From assembly GCA_964597265.1 (NCBI GenBank), contig CAZQWJ010000007.1:1-42559 (forward strand): a stretch of 42,559 nt of DNA, in the 5' to 3' direction. Below the pieces are notes generated by a model. That model saw only the letters and a program-made list of their open reading frames with translations, did no database searches and was not told the DNA's origin. Position numbers and translations under genes: made by a program. Positions 33,255 through 41,384 of this stretch are shown in pieces. Within the stretch, counting starts at the first letter, position 1. Each line of letters starts with the position of its first letter. The stretch is from CAZQWJ01 sp964597265 (GTDB taxonomy: Bacteria; Patescibacteriota; 4484-211; JAGQKX01).

Positions 33255-36200
33255 TTACTTCTTGACTTTGACCCGACCGCCCATGGCTTCCGCCAACTTG
33301 GCGGCCAGATCTTCGGTCACTTCAACCGGCTCGCCGGGCACGACTTCGGATTCTTCCTCAGTCTCTGCCTGCGAGCCGGCTTTCAGCTCTTCTGCCTTGG
33401 CCTGCAGCTCAGCAAGCTGTGCCTGCAGATGGCCTTCATCGTCGCTGCGCACCTGTGGATTGACCACGATGATCGGCTTGCCGCCGACCATTGCAATCTG
33501 GAACGCAAAGGTGCAGATCCAGGTTTCACCTGCCTGTGGTTGCTCATCGAGCCAACCACAGTATTTCTTGCAGGCGAAAATAGCAGCCGTACCTTCATCG
33601 TAGTGGGTACGGCCTTCTGGATCATTGCGGTTGTCTACGTATTGGCTATTGCCAAAGGTTCCTTCAAATTGCAGCCCGTGCTGGGTCTGCTGGAAGGTTC
33701 CTTCGACGCGGCCATACGTCCGCTCAGCTTCGATGCGATCCAGTTGAGACTGGACCTCTGCCATCTGCTTGGCTAACTCGCGCTCGGCCTCGCTTGGCGG
33801 CTGCCACAGTAACGTGGTCATCGGCTGGTCATCTTCACTTAAGATAACGTTTTCAGCAACGATGATTGAGACTTCGTACTCGTTGTATCGGGTGTTGTAC
33901 ACCGCTTCGAGCCGAACGATCTCCTCACCGTTGACTGTTGTTCTCTTGAGTTCAACGACATAGCCGGCGGTGCCGTACTTGGTTGTGTCGCAGTAGTGAG
34001 TACGATATCTTTCGATATCATCTTCACATACAGGACACGTTGAGTACTCAGCTGCCACTAAGGCATCCAACCGAGCTTTCGCTGCCAAGATCGTTTCGGC
34101 GGTCGCGAGCACGTCACCAGCTTTTTTCTGCACAAAGTGACATTGATCCAGGGCTTCCTGGTAGTCGCCCTTGTCAAACGCACTTCGTGCCTGGCGCAGC
34201 CAGTTGTTAACCTCCTGACTGTCGCTCCGGCTGATGCCCGCGCCAGCCGCGCGTGCTTCTTCGATCTTGGCGTACGTGGCCTCGGCCTCGGCCAATGCCG
34301 CTTCTGCCTCGGGCTGACGAACTTCGTTTTCGGCGAAGTACGCCAGCGCTGCGAGGATGCGCTCTTTTGCGGCGTTCAAGGCTTCAAGCGCCTGGGTAGG
34401 CTGGGCATGGTAGTCCGTTAACCCAGTCAACTGCTTGGCCTTTTTGAGAGCGCCTGCCAGACCGTACCCGTAACCGTACGGGTCCCTACGGCCTTCCTCA
34501 GAAGAAAGACCATAGGCCTGGTATCTATCCAGGTCGATCTGGCCAAAGAGCTCCTCTACCTCTTGGTAGAGCGCCTGGGCTTCGGCTTTCAAGACGTCAA
34601 AGTTGCGGCGTTCGTTTTCTGCCGCGTCAACTTCGCGCTTTTTGGCCTCAGCCTGAGCCCGTGCGGCTTCTGCCTCGCTGACTGTCCGGAACCACCGGAT
34701 GTACCAAGTGGAGGAAGCGTTTTTCCCGGATTCGTTGGTGTAGTACACCAAATCCGGGTACGCCTCATCACCGGTGACCGGATCCCAGATCTCTGGAGCC
34801 GGGAGCTGGTTGATCGCGTTTTCCAGCGACTCGCCATAGGGAACTTCGACTTTGACAGCATAGTCCCCATGGGTCGCCTTAAACGCTTTCCAAGCCAACT
34901 CGCGACGGCGAGTTTCGATCTTCTCCGCTAACTGGTCAACCGTGTCCGCTGACACATAGATATCGGTATAACCCGAATGACCTACGTGAATACGGATTTC
35001 GGTATCATCCCAGTTCGGGAGCATGTCGGCACTCAGCCGCCTGGCTACCAGAAGGGGCAGCGTGACTTTTGCCAACACTTTCTTGGTACCCCAGTTGCTG
35101 GAGTACTCTACACGAAAGCGTCGGCTCCCGATCTGGATGTGATCGGGTCGCTCACTCATGATCCGTTCGCGAAACTCGGGATAATCGTACCCAAGCATCT
35201 CGCTCACGGCTTCATCCGTGAGGAACAGGTCACACTTGACAGCGTCGCCACGTGTGACGTCACCAGCATCCGTAAGCCTTTTGACAAGCCAGTTTCGTAC
35301 CGCATCCTTGATGGTGCGCTGTTCACCCGCACGGGTGGTCAGCTCATACACCTGGTCGCGGTAAAACTTGGCTAGCCATTCGGCCGGGAGGCCGGTCTGT
35401 GTGCCGACCATGGCGGCAGCCAGCACCTCGGCTGCCTTCTCACCCATCACCTGGACAGGATAGGACTTAATGACGACGGTACCGTAGTACACGTCTTCAG
35501 TCCCGTTTACCTGGCCGGTGACGGGGTCGAATTGTGCCGACCCATCGCGCAGCCTGGGCTCGCATAGCTGCGGCATCACCTCAAACAGCCATTCCGGATC
35601 AACCGGAGCAGCAGTATCGGCAAGCAAGGTATGGTAGGTGCGGCCTCGCCTACCTTGCCGGGTGATTTTACGCGCCCCACCGAGGAGCACGTATTGAGAG
35701 CTTGGAGGACAGGTTGAACTGAACGATAGCTCAACATTTACCCCCAAAGGACCGTTGAATGCACGATCACCGTTATGACGGTGGACGTGATCAACAAGTC
35801 CCGACGCCAATGCTTTGGTCAAAGCATCAGCGTCAAACTCTCTTTGTGTATAGAGCCCGTTTTCGAGCCTAAATGGTGACTCGGCAATGTCTTCTTTGAG
35901 CTGCTTAAGGCCGAAATCAACTCGACCGGCAGCTTTGAAGTTTACAAAATGCCTTTGGCACCACTCAAACAGCCGGTCTTCTTGCCAGCGGTAGGAACCC
36001 ACACCGTTTGGTTGTTCACCATTGGTGCGAGCATCCTCCTTAAGCTGACGGCCTAAATCGCGCAGACGGAATTGCTCCTGCTTGAACGCGCGAAACGCAT
36101 TCACGCCTGCAACGAAATCTGACCCCGTACCAGCTGCAAACTCTTGCCAAACCGCGTCGGCAATCCATTTCATTCCGTAGCGACTTACATCACTACGAAA

Positions 36201-37955
36201 CTCATAGGCACCGCAGTCAACCTCAAACATCCCATCATCGCGTGGAACAATCCACTCAGGGAGTTCTTCAAGGTCAACTTCGTCCATTCGCGGCTTGCGC
36301 CAGACTTTTGACTCTTCGTCGTAGAAGCGTTCCGCCACTCCTGCAAGGATGCGGCGGACTATTTCTTCTACGACGACAGCAGTGCCGTCTATATCCCGAG
36401 GGCGAAACATGATGCCTTCCTCGTCGAGGATTTTGATGGCTATCATTGCTTCTGCCAGTACGCCTAGTTGATAGGCGGTGATCAGGGCACGCCCTGGCTC
36501 AGGATCGGTGGTGAACTGAACCAAGAGCCGGCCAATCTTGGTGATTGTACCGTCTGGATTCAGTGCCCCAACCTTGATGAGCCGGGTAACTGCTGTCTCA
36601 ATCTTCTGAGGATTGGGGTTGTCGATAAATCCCCCATCCCGTATGTCTTGACCCATTGCAGCAACCTGCAATACTACGGAAGGCAATGCTTCGCGCAGAA
36701 TAGCGGCTTGAGGCCATTTGGGGAGCTGCTGAGGGTACTCCTTTTTGTACGAAACCGGCATGTAGATACCCGGCCCCGTACGTCCTACTCGCCCCATGCC
36801 TTGATTTGCTTCGGCGAGCGAGATCTGAATCTTATCCAGGTGCGGTACGCCGTTTTTATCGACAAACGGACGTTTAGCCTGGAGTTGATCAATTAGCACG
36901 ACCGCATCGCGCGGCGTGACCGAGTCGCGGATAATGTCAGTTGCGCAGACAAACCGCAAGGTATCGGGTGCTACCGATACCTGAGAAACGATGTCTTGCT
37001 GCGCATACGCCACTTGTGAGTGGCATATGACTATTTCGACTCGTTCGCCTATTTCAAGCGCTTTGGCTTGCTGCCTGAGCGCTCGTTCGGCGTTATCAAT
37101 ATCGTCCTTGCCTGCTAACACAAGGACGACAGCCCCTGATGTGACGACCTCACGTTCAGCGGTTGCCATGAGTGAACTGATCTCTGCTGTGATCGCCCAC
37201 TCAGCGGTGTCCGCTGCACGAAGTTCGTCCTCACGGCGCATGATCTCGCTGGCAGCTTCTGTGGTAATGATGGTCAATTCGCCCTTGGCAAATTGCGCCA
37301 TTACCGATTCTGCTGCTGAGATGGCAGTTGAGGCGTGATGGCCGATATTGAACTCAACCGGCTTCACCTCTACTGGCCACATGCGGCCGTGTGCCCGTAC
37401 CACCGGTGCATCATCAAAGTACGCGGAAAACTTTCCGGTATCAATGGTGGCAGAGGTGATAATGACCCGAGTGTTTGGAGAACTCGGGAGGAGCTCCTTG
37501 ATTCTCTTCAAAAGCAAGTCAGTCGGGATCGACCGCTGATGTGCTTCGTCAATAACCAGGAGCCCAGAGGGCAGCTTACCTCTTTTGATAAAGAGGTTCA
37601 CCAACGTCTGATCGATGACCAGCAGTTGGCGTGTTATCGCCGATCTGACCGGCGTTTCTCCTCGTAGTTGCCAACCTACGAGTTCTCCCTGCCGTTGCCC
37701 CAATTCAGAGGCTATGTACCAGCCGTTCGCGCGAACTGCCGGTCGTTTCAACTGAGTCATCCAGATTCTAAGATCTGGATACCTCAGGAGAAAGAATTGC
37801 CCAATACGGCTTGTTTTGCCCGAGCCGGTTGGGGCTTCAAACACTACTACTTGGTGACCGTCTGCAAACAGCAGTTGGTCAAGCTCGGGTAGCTTTTCGT
37901 CAACGGGCCTGTGTGGCCGGTTTCGGCCGTCCGGCCATTCGAACATTTTCGTCAT
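33255..37955 (-). CDS. Giant DEAH-box helicase with a long unassigned C-terminal extension
   Basis: This 1566-residue protein starts with an HrpA/HrpB-like DEAH helicase core: Walker A FEAPTGSGKT near residue 43, DEAH near 136, SATID near 158 and the RNA-type motif VI QGMGRVGRTGPG near 375. A winged-helix and ratchet-like helical part follows (IETAVTRLIKVGALNPDGTI). The remaining 1000 residues do not match HrpA as I know it: a coiled coil (about 1090-1290) rich in Ala/Glu, a CPVC zinc-ribbon-like segment near 1305 with a later HYC, and an acidic linker ending KVKK. It begins at an ATG preceded by AGGA; a GTG lies 15 bases upstream. A structured leader (38083-38187) lies upstream. Confidence 0.85.
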   Translation of the reverse strand: MTKMFEWPDGRNRPHRPVDEKLPELDQLLFADGHQVVVFEAPTGSGKTSRIGQFFLLRYPDLRIWMTQLKRPAVRANGWYIASELGQRQGELVGWQLRGETPVRSAITRQLLVIDQTLVNLFIKRGKLPSGLLVIDEAHQRSIPTDLLLKRIKELLPSSPNTRVIITSATIDTGKFSAYFDDAPVVRAHGRMWPVEVKPVEFNIGHHASTAISAAESVMAQFAKGELTIITTEAASEIMRREDELRAADTAEWAITAEISSLMATAEREVVTSGAVVLVLAGKDDIDNAERALRQQAKALEIGERVEIVICHSQVAYAQQDIVSQVSVAPDTLRFVCATDIIRDSVTPRDAVVLIDQLQAKRPFVDKNGVPHLDKIQISLAEANQGMGRVGRTGPGIYMPVSYKKEYPQQLPKWPQAAILREALPSVVLQVAAMGQDIRDGGFIDNPNPQKIETAVTRLIKVGALNPDGTITKIGRLLVQFTTDPEPGRALITAYQLGVLAEAMIAIKILDEEGIMFRPRDIDGTAVVVEEIVRRILAGVAERFYDEESKVWRKPRMDEVDLEELPEWIVPRDDGMFEVDCGAYEFRSDVSRYGMKWIADAVWQEFAAGTGSDFVAGVNAFRAFKQEQFRLRDLGRQLKEDARTNGEQPNGVGSYRWQEDRLFEWCQRHFVNFKAAGRVDFGLKQLKEDIAESPFRLENGLYTQREFDADALTKALASGLVDHVHRHNGDRAFNGPLGVNVELSFSSTCPPSSQYVLLGGARKITRQGRRGRTYHTLLADTAAPVDPEWLFEVMPQLCEPRLRDGSAQFDPVTGQVNGTEDVYYGTVVIKSYPVQVMGEKAAEVLAAAMVGTQTGLPAEWLAKFYRDQVYELTTRAGEQRTIKDAVRNWLVKRLTDAGDVTRGDAVKCDLFLTDEAVSEMLGYDYPEFRERIMSERPDHIQIGSRRFRVEYSSNWGTKKVLAKVTLPLLVARRLSADMLPNWDDTEIRIHVGHSGYTDIYVSADTVDQLAEKIETRRRELAWKAFKATHGDYAVKVEVPYGESLENAINQLPAPEIWDPVTGDEAYPDLVYYTNESGKNASSTWYIRWFRTVSEAEAARAQAEAKKREVDAAENERRNFDVLKAEAQALYQEVEELFGQIDLDRYQAYGLSSEEGRRDPYGYGYGLAGALKKAKQLTGLTDYHAQPTQALEALNAAKERILAALAYFAENEVRQPEAEAALAEAEATYAKIEEARAAGAGISRSDSQEVNNWLRQARSAFDKGDYQEALDQCHFVQKKAGDVLATAETILAAKARLDALVAAEYSTCPVCEDDIERYRTHYCDTTKYGTAGYVVELKRTTVNGEEIVRLEAVYNTRYNEYEVSIIVAENVILSEDDQPMTTLLWQPPSEAERELAKQMAEVQSQLDRIEAERTYGRVEGTFQQTQHGLQFEGTFGNSQYVDNRNDPEGRTHYDEGTAAIFACKKYCGWLDEQPQAGETWICTFAFQIAMVGGKPIIVVNPQVRSDDEGHLQAQLAELQAKAEELKAGSQAETEEESEVVPGEPVEVTEDLAAKLAEAMGGRVKVKK

Positions 37956-38082
37956 TTTTTTCCTAAACACGTGTGCTTTATCCTTCGATGATCTCAGGAT
38001 TGCCCTTGCAAACGCGGACCGCTCCGTGCAGTCTCCCTTCGCTTTCGTTCAGGGTATGTGGGCAGGGCTGCCCAGGTTAATG

Positions 38083-38205
38083 AAAAAAGGGCGACGGCGA
38101 GTGCCGCCGCCCTTATCGCTATGCCAACCTTTCCAAGCTGGTTTTGCATAGCGGAATCTGACAAGTCCTACCACCTGTCAGATTCCGACACACAAAAGAC
38201 TTGGG
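38083..38205 (-). ncRNA. Candidate structured leader or small RNA upstream of the helicase gene
   Basis: Read on the minus strand there are three hairpins in a row: a perfect 12-base stem (38152-38163 with 38176-38187), a stem CGCTATGC/GCATAGCG (38117-38153) with an inner AACC/GGTT pairing, and a terminator with a 12-base stem (38087-38114) followed by TTTTTT. One terminator pair is G-U only on the minus strand. A TAGAAT box with an extended TGA (38212-38217) could start the RNA near 38205. The helicase ATG lies 128 bases downstream. It could be an attenuator or riboswitch-like leader, or a free small RNA. Confidence 0.45.
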
Positions 38206-38242
38206 CGACTAATTCTATCAATCTCTTAGATCGTGCGTGGGG

Positions 38243-38271
38243 TTGTTGCCAAAAGCCAGTGATGCTATACT
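38243..38271 (+). promoter_or_regulatory. Promoter of the toxin-antitoxin pair
   Basis: TTGTTG (38243-38248) is 17 bases from TATACT (38266-38271), which has an upstream TG (extended -10) and ends 7 bases before the ATG at 38279. Confidence 0.7.
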
Positions 38272-38278
38272 CCAGTAT

Positions 38279-38542
38279 ATGGGAACACGTTCTTTGTCTC
38301 AAAAACTCAACCAAGATGGCATGCAGGTCGTTCTGTCAGCAAATGGCAGGCCTGCCTTTGTTCAAATCCCTTGGCATGTACTAATAGCGCTCAGTGAGGC
38401 TGAACAGGAGACGCTCGAGATTCTTTCTGACCCGTGGTGGTCCGAACAATTACAAGGTCGTTTGGGTACATTTAAGAAAGATACCTCCTCAGTACTCAGA
38501 GATTCGTCAACATTAGACGATTACCGTGCCCAACGTGATTAA
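38279..38542 (+). CDS. Putative antitoxin of a type II toxin-antitoxin pair
   Basis: This 87-residue protein overlaps the RelE/ParE-like toxin gene by 17 bases, the usual order of antitoxin then toxin. The N-terminal half (MGTRSLSQKLNQDGMQVVLS ... RPAFVQIPWHVLIALSEAEQ) resembles a small beta-alpha DNA-binding fold such as Phd/YefM or a related type, and the C-terminus is charged, as toxin-wrapping tails are. I cannot assign the family firmly. The promoter is leaderless in style, like the left-hand genes and unlike the flanking GC-rich ones. Confidence 0.65.
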   Translation: MGTRSLSQKLNQDGMQVVLSANGRPAFVQIPWHVLIALSEAEQETLEILSDPWWSEQLQGRLGTFKKDTSSVLRDSSTLDDYRAQRD

Positions 38543-38810
38543 GGTACTCCTTACTAAAGACGCCCAAGAAGACTTAGATACATTTATTGTCGATGTCTTG
38601 GAACGTGTATATACTGCTTTGGACCGACTCGTCCAAAATCCGCAGTTAGGTAAACAACTACAGGCAAACCTCAAACCTGCCCGTTCCTATCGTTTTGGCA
38701 CACCACAGGGTGAGTTTCGTATATGTTATCTGATCCATGATGGCCAAATTGTTGTCTTAGCTATCGGCCCTCGGAAGGAGATTTATCAATCACTGGCAAA
38801 GCGTCTGTAG
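38526..38810 (+). CDS. RelE/ParE family toxin
   Basis: This 94-residue protein has the RelE/ParE fold pattern: an N-terminal strand IKVLLTKDAQEDLDTF, two helices with LDRLVQNPQLGKQLQANLK, then strands ARSYRFGTPQGEFRICYLIH, DGQIVVLAIGPRKEIY and a C-terminal LAKRL. ParE members poison gyrase and RelE members cut mRNA on ribosomes; I cannot tell which here. It begins at a GTG inside the antitoxin gene; a GTG at 38535 is an alternative. Confidence 0.82.
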   Translation: MPNVIKVLLTKDAQEDLDTFIVDVLERVYTALDRLVQNPQLGKQLQANLKPARSYRFGTPQGEFRICYLIHDGQIVVLAIGPRKEIYQSLAKRL

Positions 38811-38819
38811 TGAAAGGTA

Positions 38820-38843
38820 GGGGAGGCGGCAAGCCGCCTCCCC
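38820..38843. terminator. Two-way terminator hairpin between convergent genes
   Basis: A perfect 11-base stem GGGGAGGCGGC/GCCGCCTCCCC closes a 2-base gap (4-base loop in practice). It lies 10 bases after the toxin stop and 7 bases after the stop of the minus-strand gene, so it can serve both. Confidence 0.75.
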
Positions 38844-38849
38844 ACTGGG

Positions 38850-39251
38850 TCACTCGAGTCGGTCAAAGGCTTCCCGCAGGGCGGGAAGCCCGAAGCGATT
38901 CCGGAGCCGCTCCAGCTCAGTGTTAGCTGCACTTACGTGAAGCCTCCACCATAGCTGGGTTGCAGCTTCTACGATCTCAGCCAGGGTTCCTTCCTGGCTG
39001 TATCCGTAGGGAATGGAGCGAAGGCCGTAGACCGGCGCTTCGTTCGTTCCCTCTCGCCACACCTGTACCGATGACATGGTGCTATGTGGCGAGCGAAGCT
39101 CGACTCCGATCCCGTCGGTCCGCCCGACGGGGACCACCACATCAAACCTGCCATCCTCGGGGAGTGCATCGATGAACTGCTGCACCCATTCCAGGACGGC
39201 CGGTTCTCGGCGGTCGTCATTCTTCTTGAACTCGTAAATGACCTTTTTCAT
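38850..39251 (-). CDS. Unidentified 133-residue protein
   Basis: I do not recognise this protein. It has a basic start (MKKVIYEFKKNDDRREP), an alpha/beta middle with FDVVVPVGRTDGIGVELRSP and VQVWREGTNEAPVYGLRSIP, and a helical C-terminal half with an LWWRLHVSAANTELERLRNR amphipathic helix. No signal peptide or membrane helix is seen. It starts behind a good ribosome site (AGAGGTGA, 5 bases before the ATG), has the GC-rich codon use of the right-hand block, and carries a strong hairpin just upstream in its leader (39266-39316). Confidence 0.75.
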   Translation of the reverse strand: MKKVIYEFKKNDDRREPAVLEWVQQFIDALPEDGRFDVVVPVGRTDGIGVELRSPHSTMSSVQVWREGTNEAPVYGLRSIPYGYSQEGTLAEIVEAATQLWWRLHVSAANTELERLRNRFGLPALREAFDRLE

Positions 39252-39265
39252 TTTTCACCTCTTTC

Positions 39266-39316
39266 GCAGTGAGCGGTTACGAGAGATTACACATTGTAAT
39301 CTCTCTGTCTCACTGC
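39266..39316 (-). promoter_or_regulatory. Two-part hairpin in the leader of the 133-residue protein gene
   Basis: An inner perfect 10-base stem AGAGATTACA/TGTAATCTCT with a 3-base loop sits inside an outer 8-base stem GCAGTGAG/CTCACTGC. The outer stem ends 4 bases before the ribosome site. A CCCCTAGGGG palindrome follows upstream at about 39321-39330. It could be an RNA switch, a protein-binding site or an mRNA stabiliser. Confidence 0.6.
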
Positions 39317-39454
39317 ATTCCCCTAGGGGACATTAATTGGAGGCGGCTGTCCACGACAGCAGATCGAGTACGAATTACTTCTTTACTTCATACCCGCCCT
39401 GCTATATTGGACATGTTTTCGTACACAATTCCAAAATGGATGGAAGTTGTGGAA

Positions 39455-39496
39455 AAATGGTAGCAGGCGGGAGTGGTTACCCGCCTGCTACCATTT
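39455..39496 (-). terminator. Terminator hairpin after the DHH/P-loop gene
   Basis: A perfect 17-base stem (39455-39471 with 39480-39496) closes an 8-base loop, and its arms begin with ATTT/AAAT at the base. It overlaps the stop codon of the gene upstream on the minus strand. Confidence 0.8.
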
Positions 39497-41323
39497 ACTT
39501 CAACAGTGCCTCGGCGATCAGGATCGCCACCGTCATCACCACCGGATTGGTGGCGCGGACCTTGGATTGGTCCAGTTCGGTGACAATGCCTTTGTCGCCG
39601 CTACCTTCGGCCAGGCTTTGCTGGTCGCCTTCGAGAATCGAGACAAATTCCGCAAGGACGCNNNNNNNNNNNNNNNNNNNNNNNNNNNNNNNNNNNNNNN
39701 NNNNNNNNNNNNNNNNNNNNNNNNNNNNNNNNNNNNNNNNNNNNNNNNNNNNNNNNNNNNNTCGGCCAGGCTTTGCTGGTCGCCTTCGAGAATCGAGACA
39801 AATTCCGCAAGGACGCGGATGCCTCGTTCCTCAAAAAAGGTAACCCACTCGGCCATGGCCTCGGGCTTGTCCGCCCTGCCGACCATGAAGGCGGTGTCGC
39901 ATGCCTCGGCAATCGTGGACGTGATGTCCGTGATCTTGCCGGGCATATCCGCGAGCACCACCTCGAAATGGTCCGTAGCGGCTTCGACCATGCGCTTGGC
40001 ATCTTGTGCCAACGGCATAGTCCACGGCTGCTTGAGCCGCTGCCGCTTTTCGCGCTTGAGGTTCAGTTCTGCCTCGGAGATTTCTCCCCGAGCGAACCGC
40101 TCCTCAGCGCGAATGAACCACCCGGGGTATGGGGCAGCAAGATCCGTACGGGCGCGGAAGGCCTTCACGCCAAACAGCTTGAGGGCAAGTTCAAGATTAC
40201 TCATGAACGTGCTCTTGCCACTGTGGGGCAGGCCGCCGATGCCGATTGCCTTAACTTGCGAAAAGTCAGGCAGTTGGTCACCGGCCAGCACCCGCAGGAT
40301 CTGGGCGGTTGCGCGAGCAGTGCGCGTGGCGTCAGGTTCCCATTTGGCGAACCACAAGAGTTCGTTGGCAAAATAGCCGTGGCTGGCCATTTCGCCGAGG
40401 GAACCATTGAGGGCTTTTTGCACCGGGAGCGCATCGACCGCTGCCCAATCACGGAACACCGTGATCAGGTCGAAGCGCTGCTCCGGCTGCCCTTTTTTGG
40501 CAGAGTTGACGTCGCGACCGACGAGAACCGCATACGTGCAGCCAAGAGACTGCATTGCGGCCTCGGAGACCTTAAGTGCCCATGAGCCAGGCAAAAACGT
40601 GGTCTCAATGATCGCGACGTTGCCGACTCGCGCGGCAACTGGGGTCGGCGGCAGGCCTTCCTCAGCCATTTGCTCAAAATAGGCCCAATCTTGGGCTTTC
40701 ATTCGAACAATGGCCTCGGCCAACCGCACCCGGCCTGTGGCGAACCACTCGGGGGTAAACGCAGGCAATCGCCAATCCGGACGGACGGCGATATCAGCCC
40801 CCAGGGCAAGGGTCCGCCAATGCTCGGTCAACTGTTTTTTTGATTCGAGCACGGCCGTGTCCCGGTCGCATACCGCGCCGAGCCAGCGCACCCGCGGCAA
40901 CTCGCGGCCTAAGCAGGTCGTCTCGGCCGACGACGCGAGCACCACTTTCAGCCCTTGAATTCTGACACCGTTCTCTTTTTGGGTCGTCAGAAATTCGGAA
41001 CTTTGGTGGTGGTCAACGTACGTGACCGGCACCTGCCCCGCGAGCGCGGCGAGTTTTTTTAAAGAGCCCGACAGGCTTTCCTCTCCCCTCTTGGCGTCGA
41101 GGGGGAGGTCCAATATCACAACACGCTGATAGCCTGCCACATCCAGCGTGTCGATCGTCCCACCCTCACCCTTCCGACCAAGCCAGAAGTTGTCGGGGTG
41201 GGTTGCAGGGAACTCAGACAAAATGTCTACCTGGTATCCCTGCTTTTCCAGGTAAACATTGGTCGCCGCGGCCATGCACACTGCGTGTACATCCGGCCCG
41301 GCGATGACTAAGGCTTTTTTCAT
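39495..41323 (-). CDS. DHH-phosphoesterase-like domain fused to a Csx3-AAA-like P-loop ATPase domain
   Basis: After the duplicated 55 bases and the gap are collapsed, the frame is intact and gives 557 residues (1674 bases, divisible by three). Residues about 1-330 look like a DHH phosphoesterase: motif I region VIAGPDVHAVCMA, VVILDLPLD, VTYVDHHQSSEF and WLGAVCDRD. Residues about 350-557 form a P-loop domain with GIGGLPHSGKSTFMSNLEL, Walker B VVLADMPG, then ACDTAFMVGRADKPEAMAEW, RVLAEFVSILEGD and TELDQ near the end. This order resembles the ATPase half of CRISPR-associated Csx3-AAA proteins as I remember them. It starts behind AAGGAGG at the ATG 41323. A combined nucleotide-hydrolase and ATP-driven role is inference. 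Confidence 0.7.
39607..39661. repeat. Left copy of the 55-base contig-end overlap
   Basis: These 55 bases are identical to 39762-39816 on the other side of the N run. They are best read as the same genomic stretch present at both contig ends, not as a biological repeat. Confidence 0.9.
39662..39761. other. Assembly gap of 100 N that should be collapsed
   Basis: Exactly 100 N join two contigs whose ends share 55 identical bases. Removing the N run and one copy (155 bases in all) restores the reading frame of the gene across it, so no sequence seems to be missing. Confidence 0.9.
39762..39816. repeat. Right copy of the 55-base contig-end overlap
   Basis: Identical to 39607-39661. A 55-base overlap is what an assembler using a word size near 55 would leave at a graph break. 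Confidence 0.9.
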
Positions 41324-41384
41324 TTCGACCTCCTTGGTCATGCCGGGCGGGTGCCACGGCAAAAATTTTTATCAATCTAAAATT

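Noticed and set aside
33383..37892. Many plus-strand frames antisense to the giant helicase
   Set aside because: They follow from high GC content in the opposite frame; none has a recognisable domain or start signal.
37994..38149. A 51-codon minus-strand frame with a hydrophobic segment (IRAAALAVALFSLTWAALP)
   Set aside because: It runs through the terminator and its start lies inside a hairpin; no ribosome site. The hydrophobic part is a by-product of the GC-rich stem.
39607..39816. A 55-base direct repeat as a duplication or attachment site
   Set aside because: It flanks exactly 100 N and merging the copies restores the gene frame, so it is an assembly overlap.
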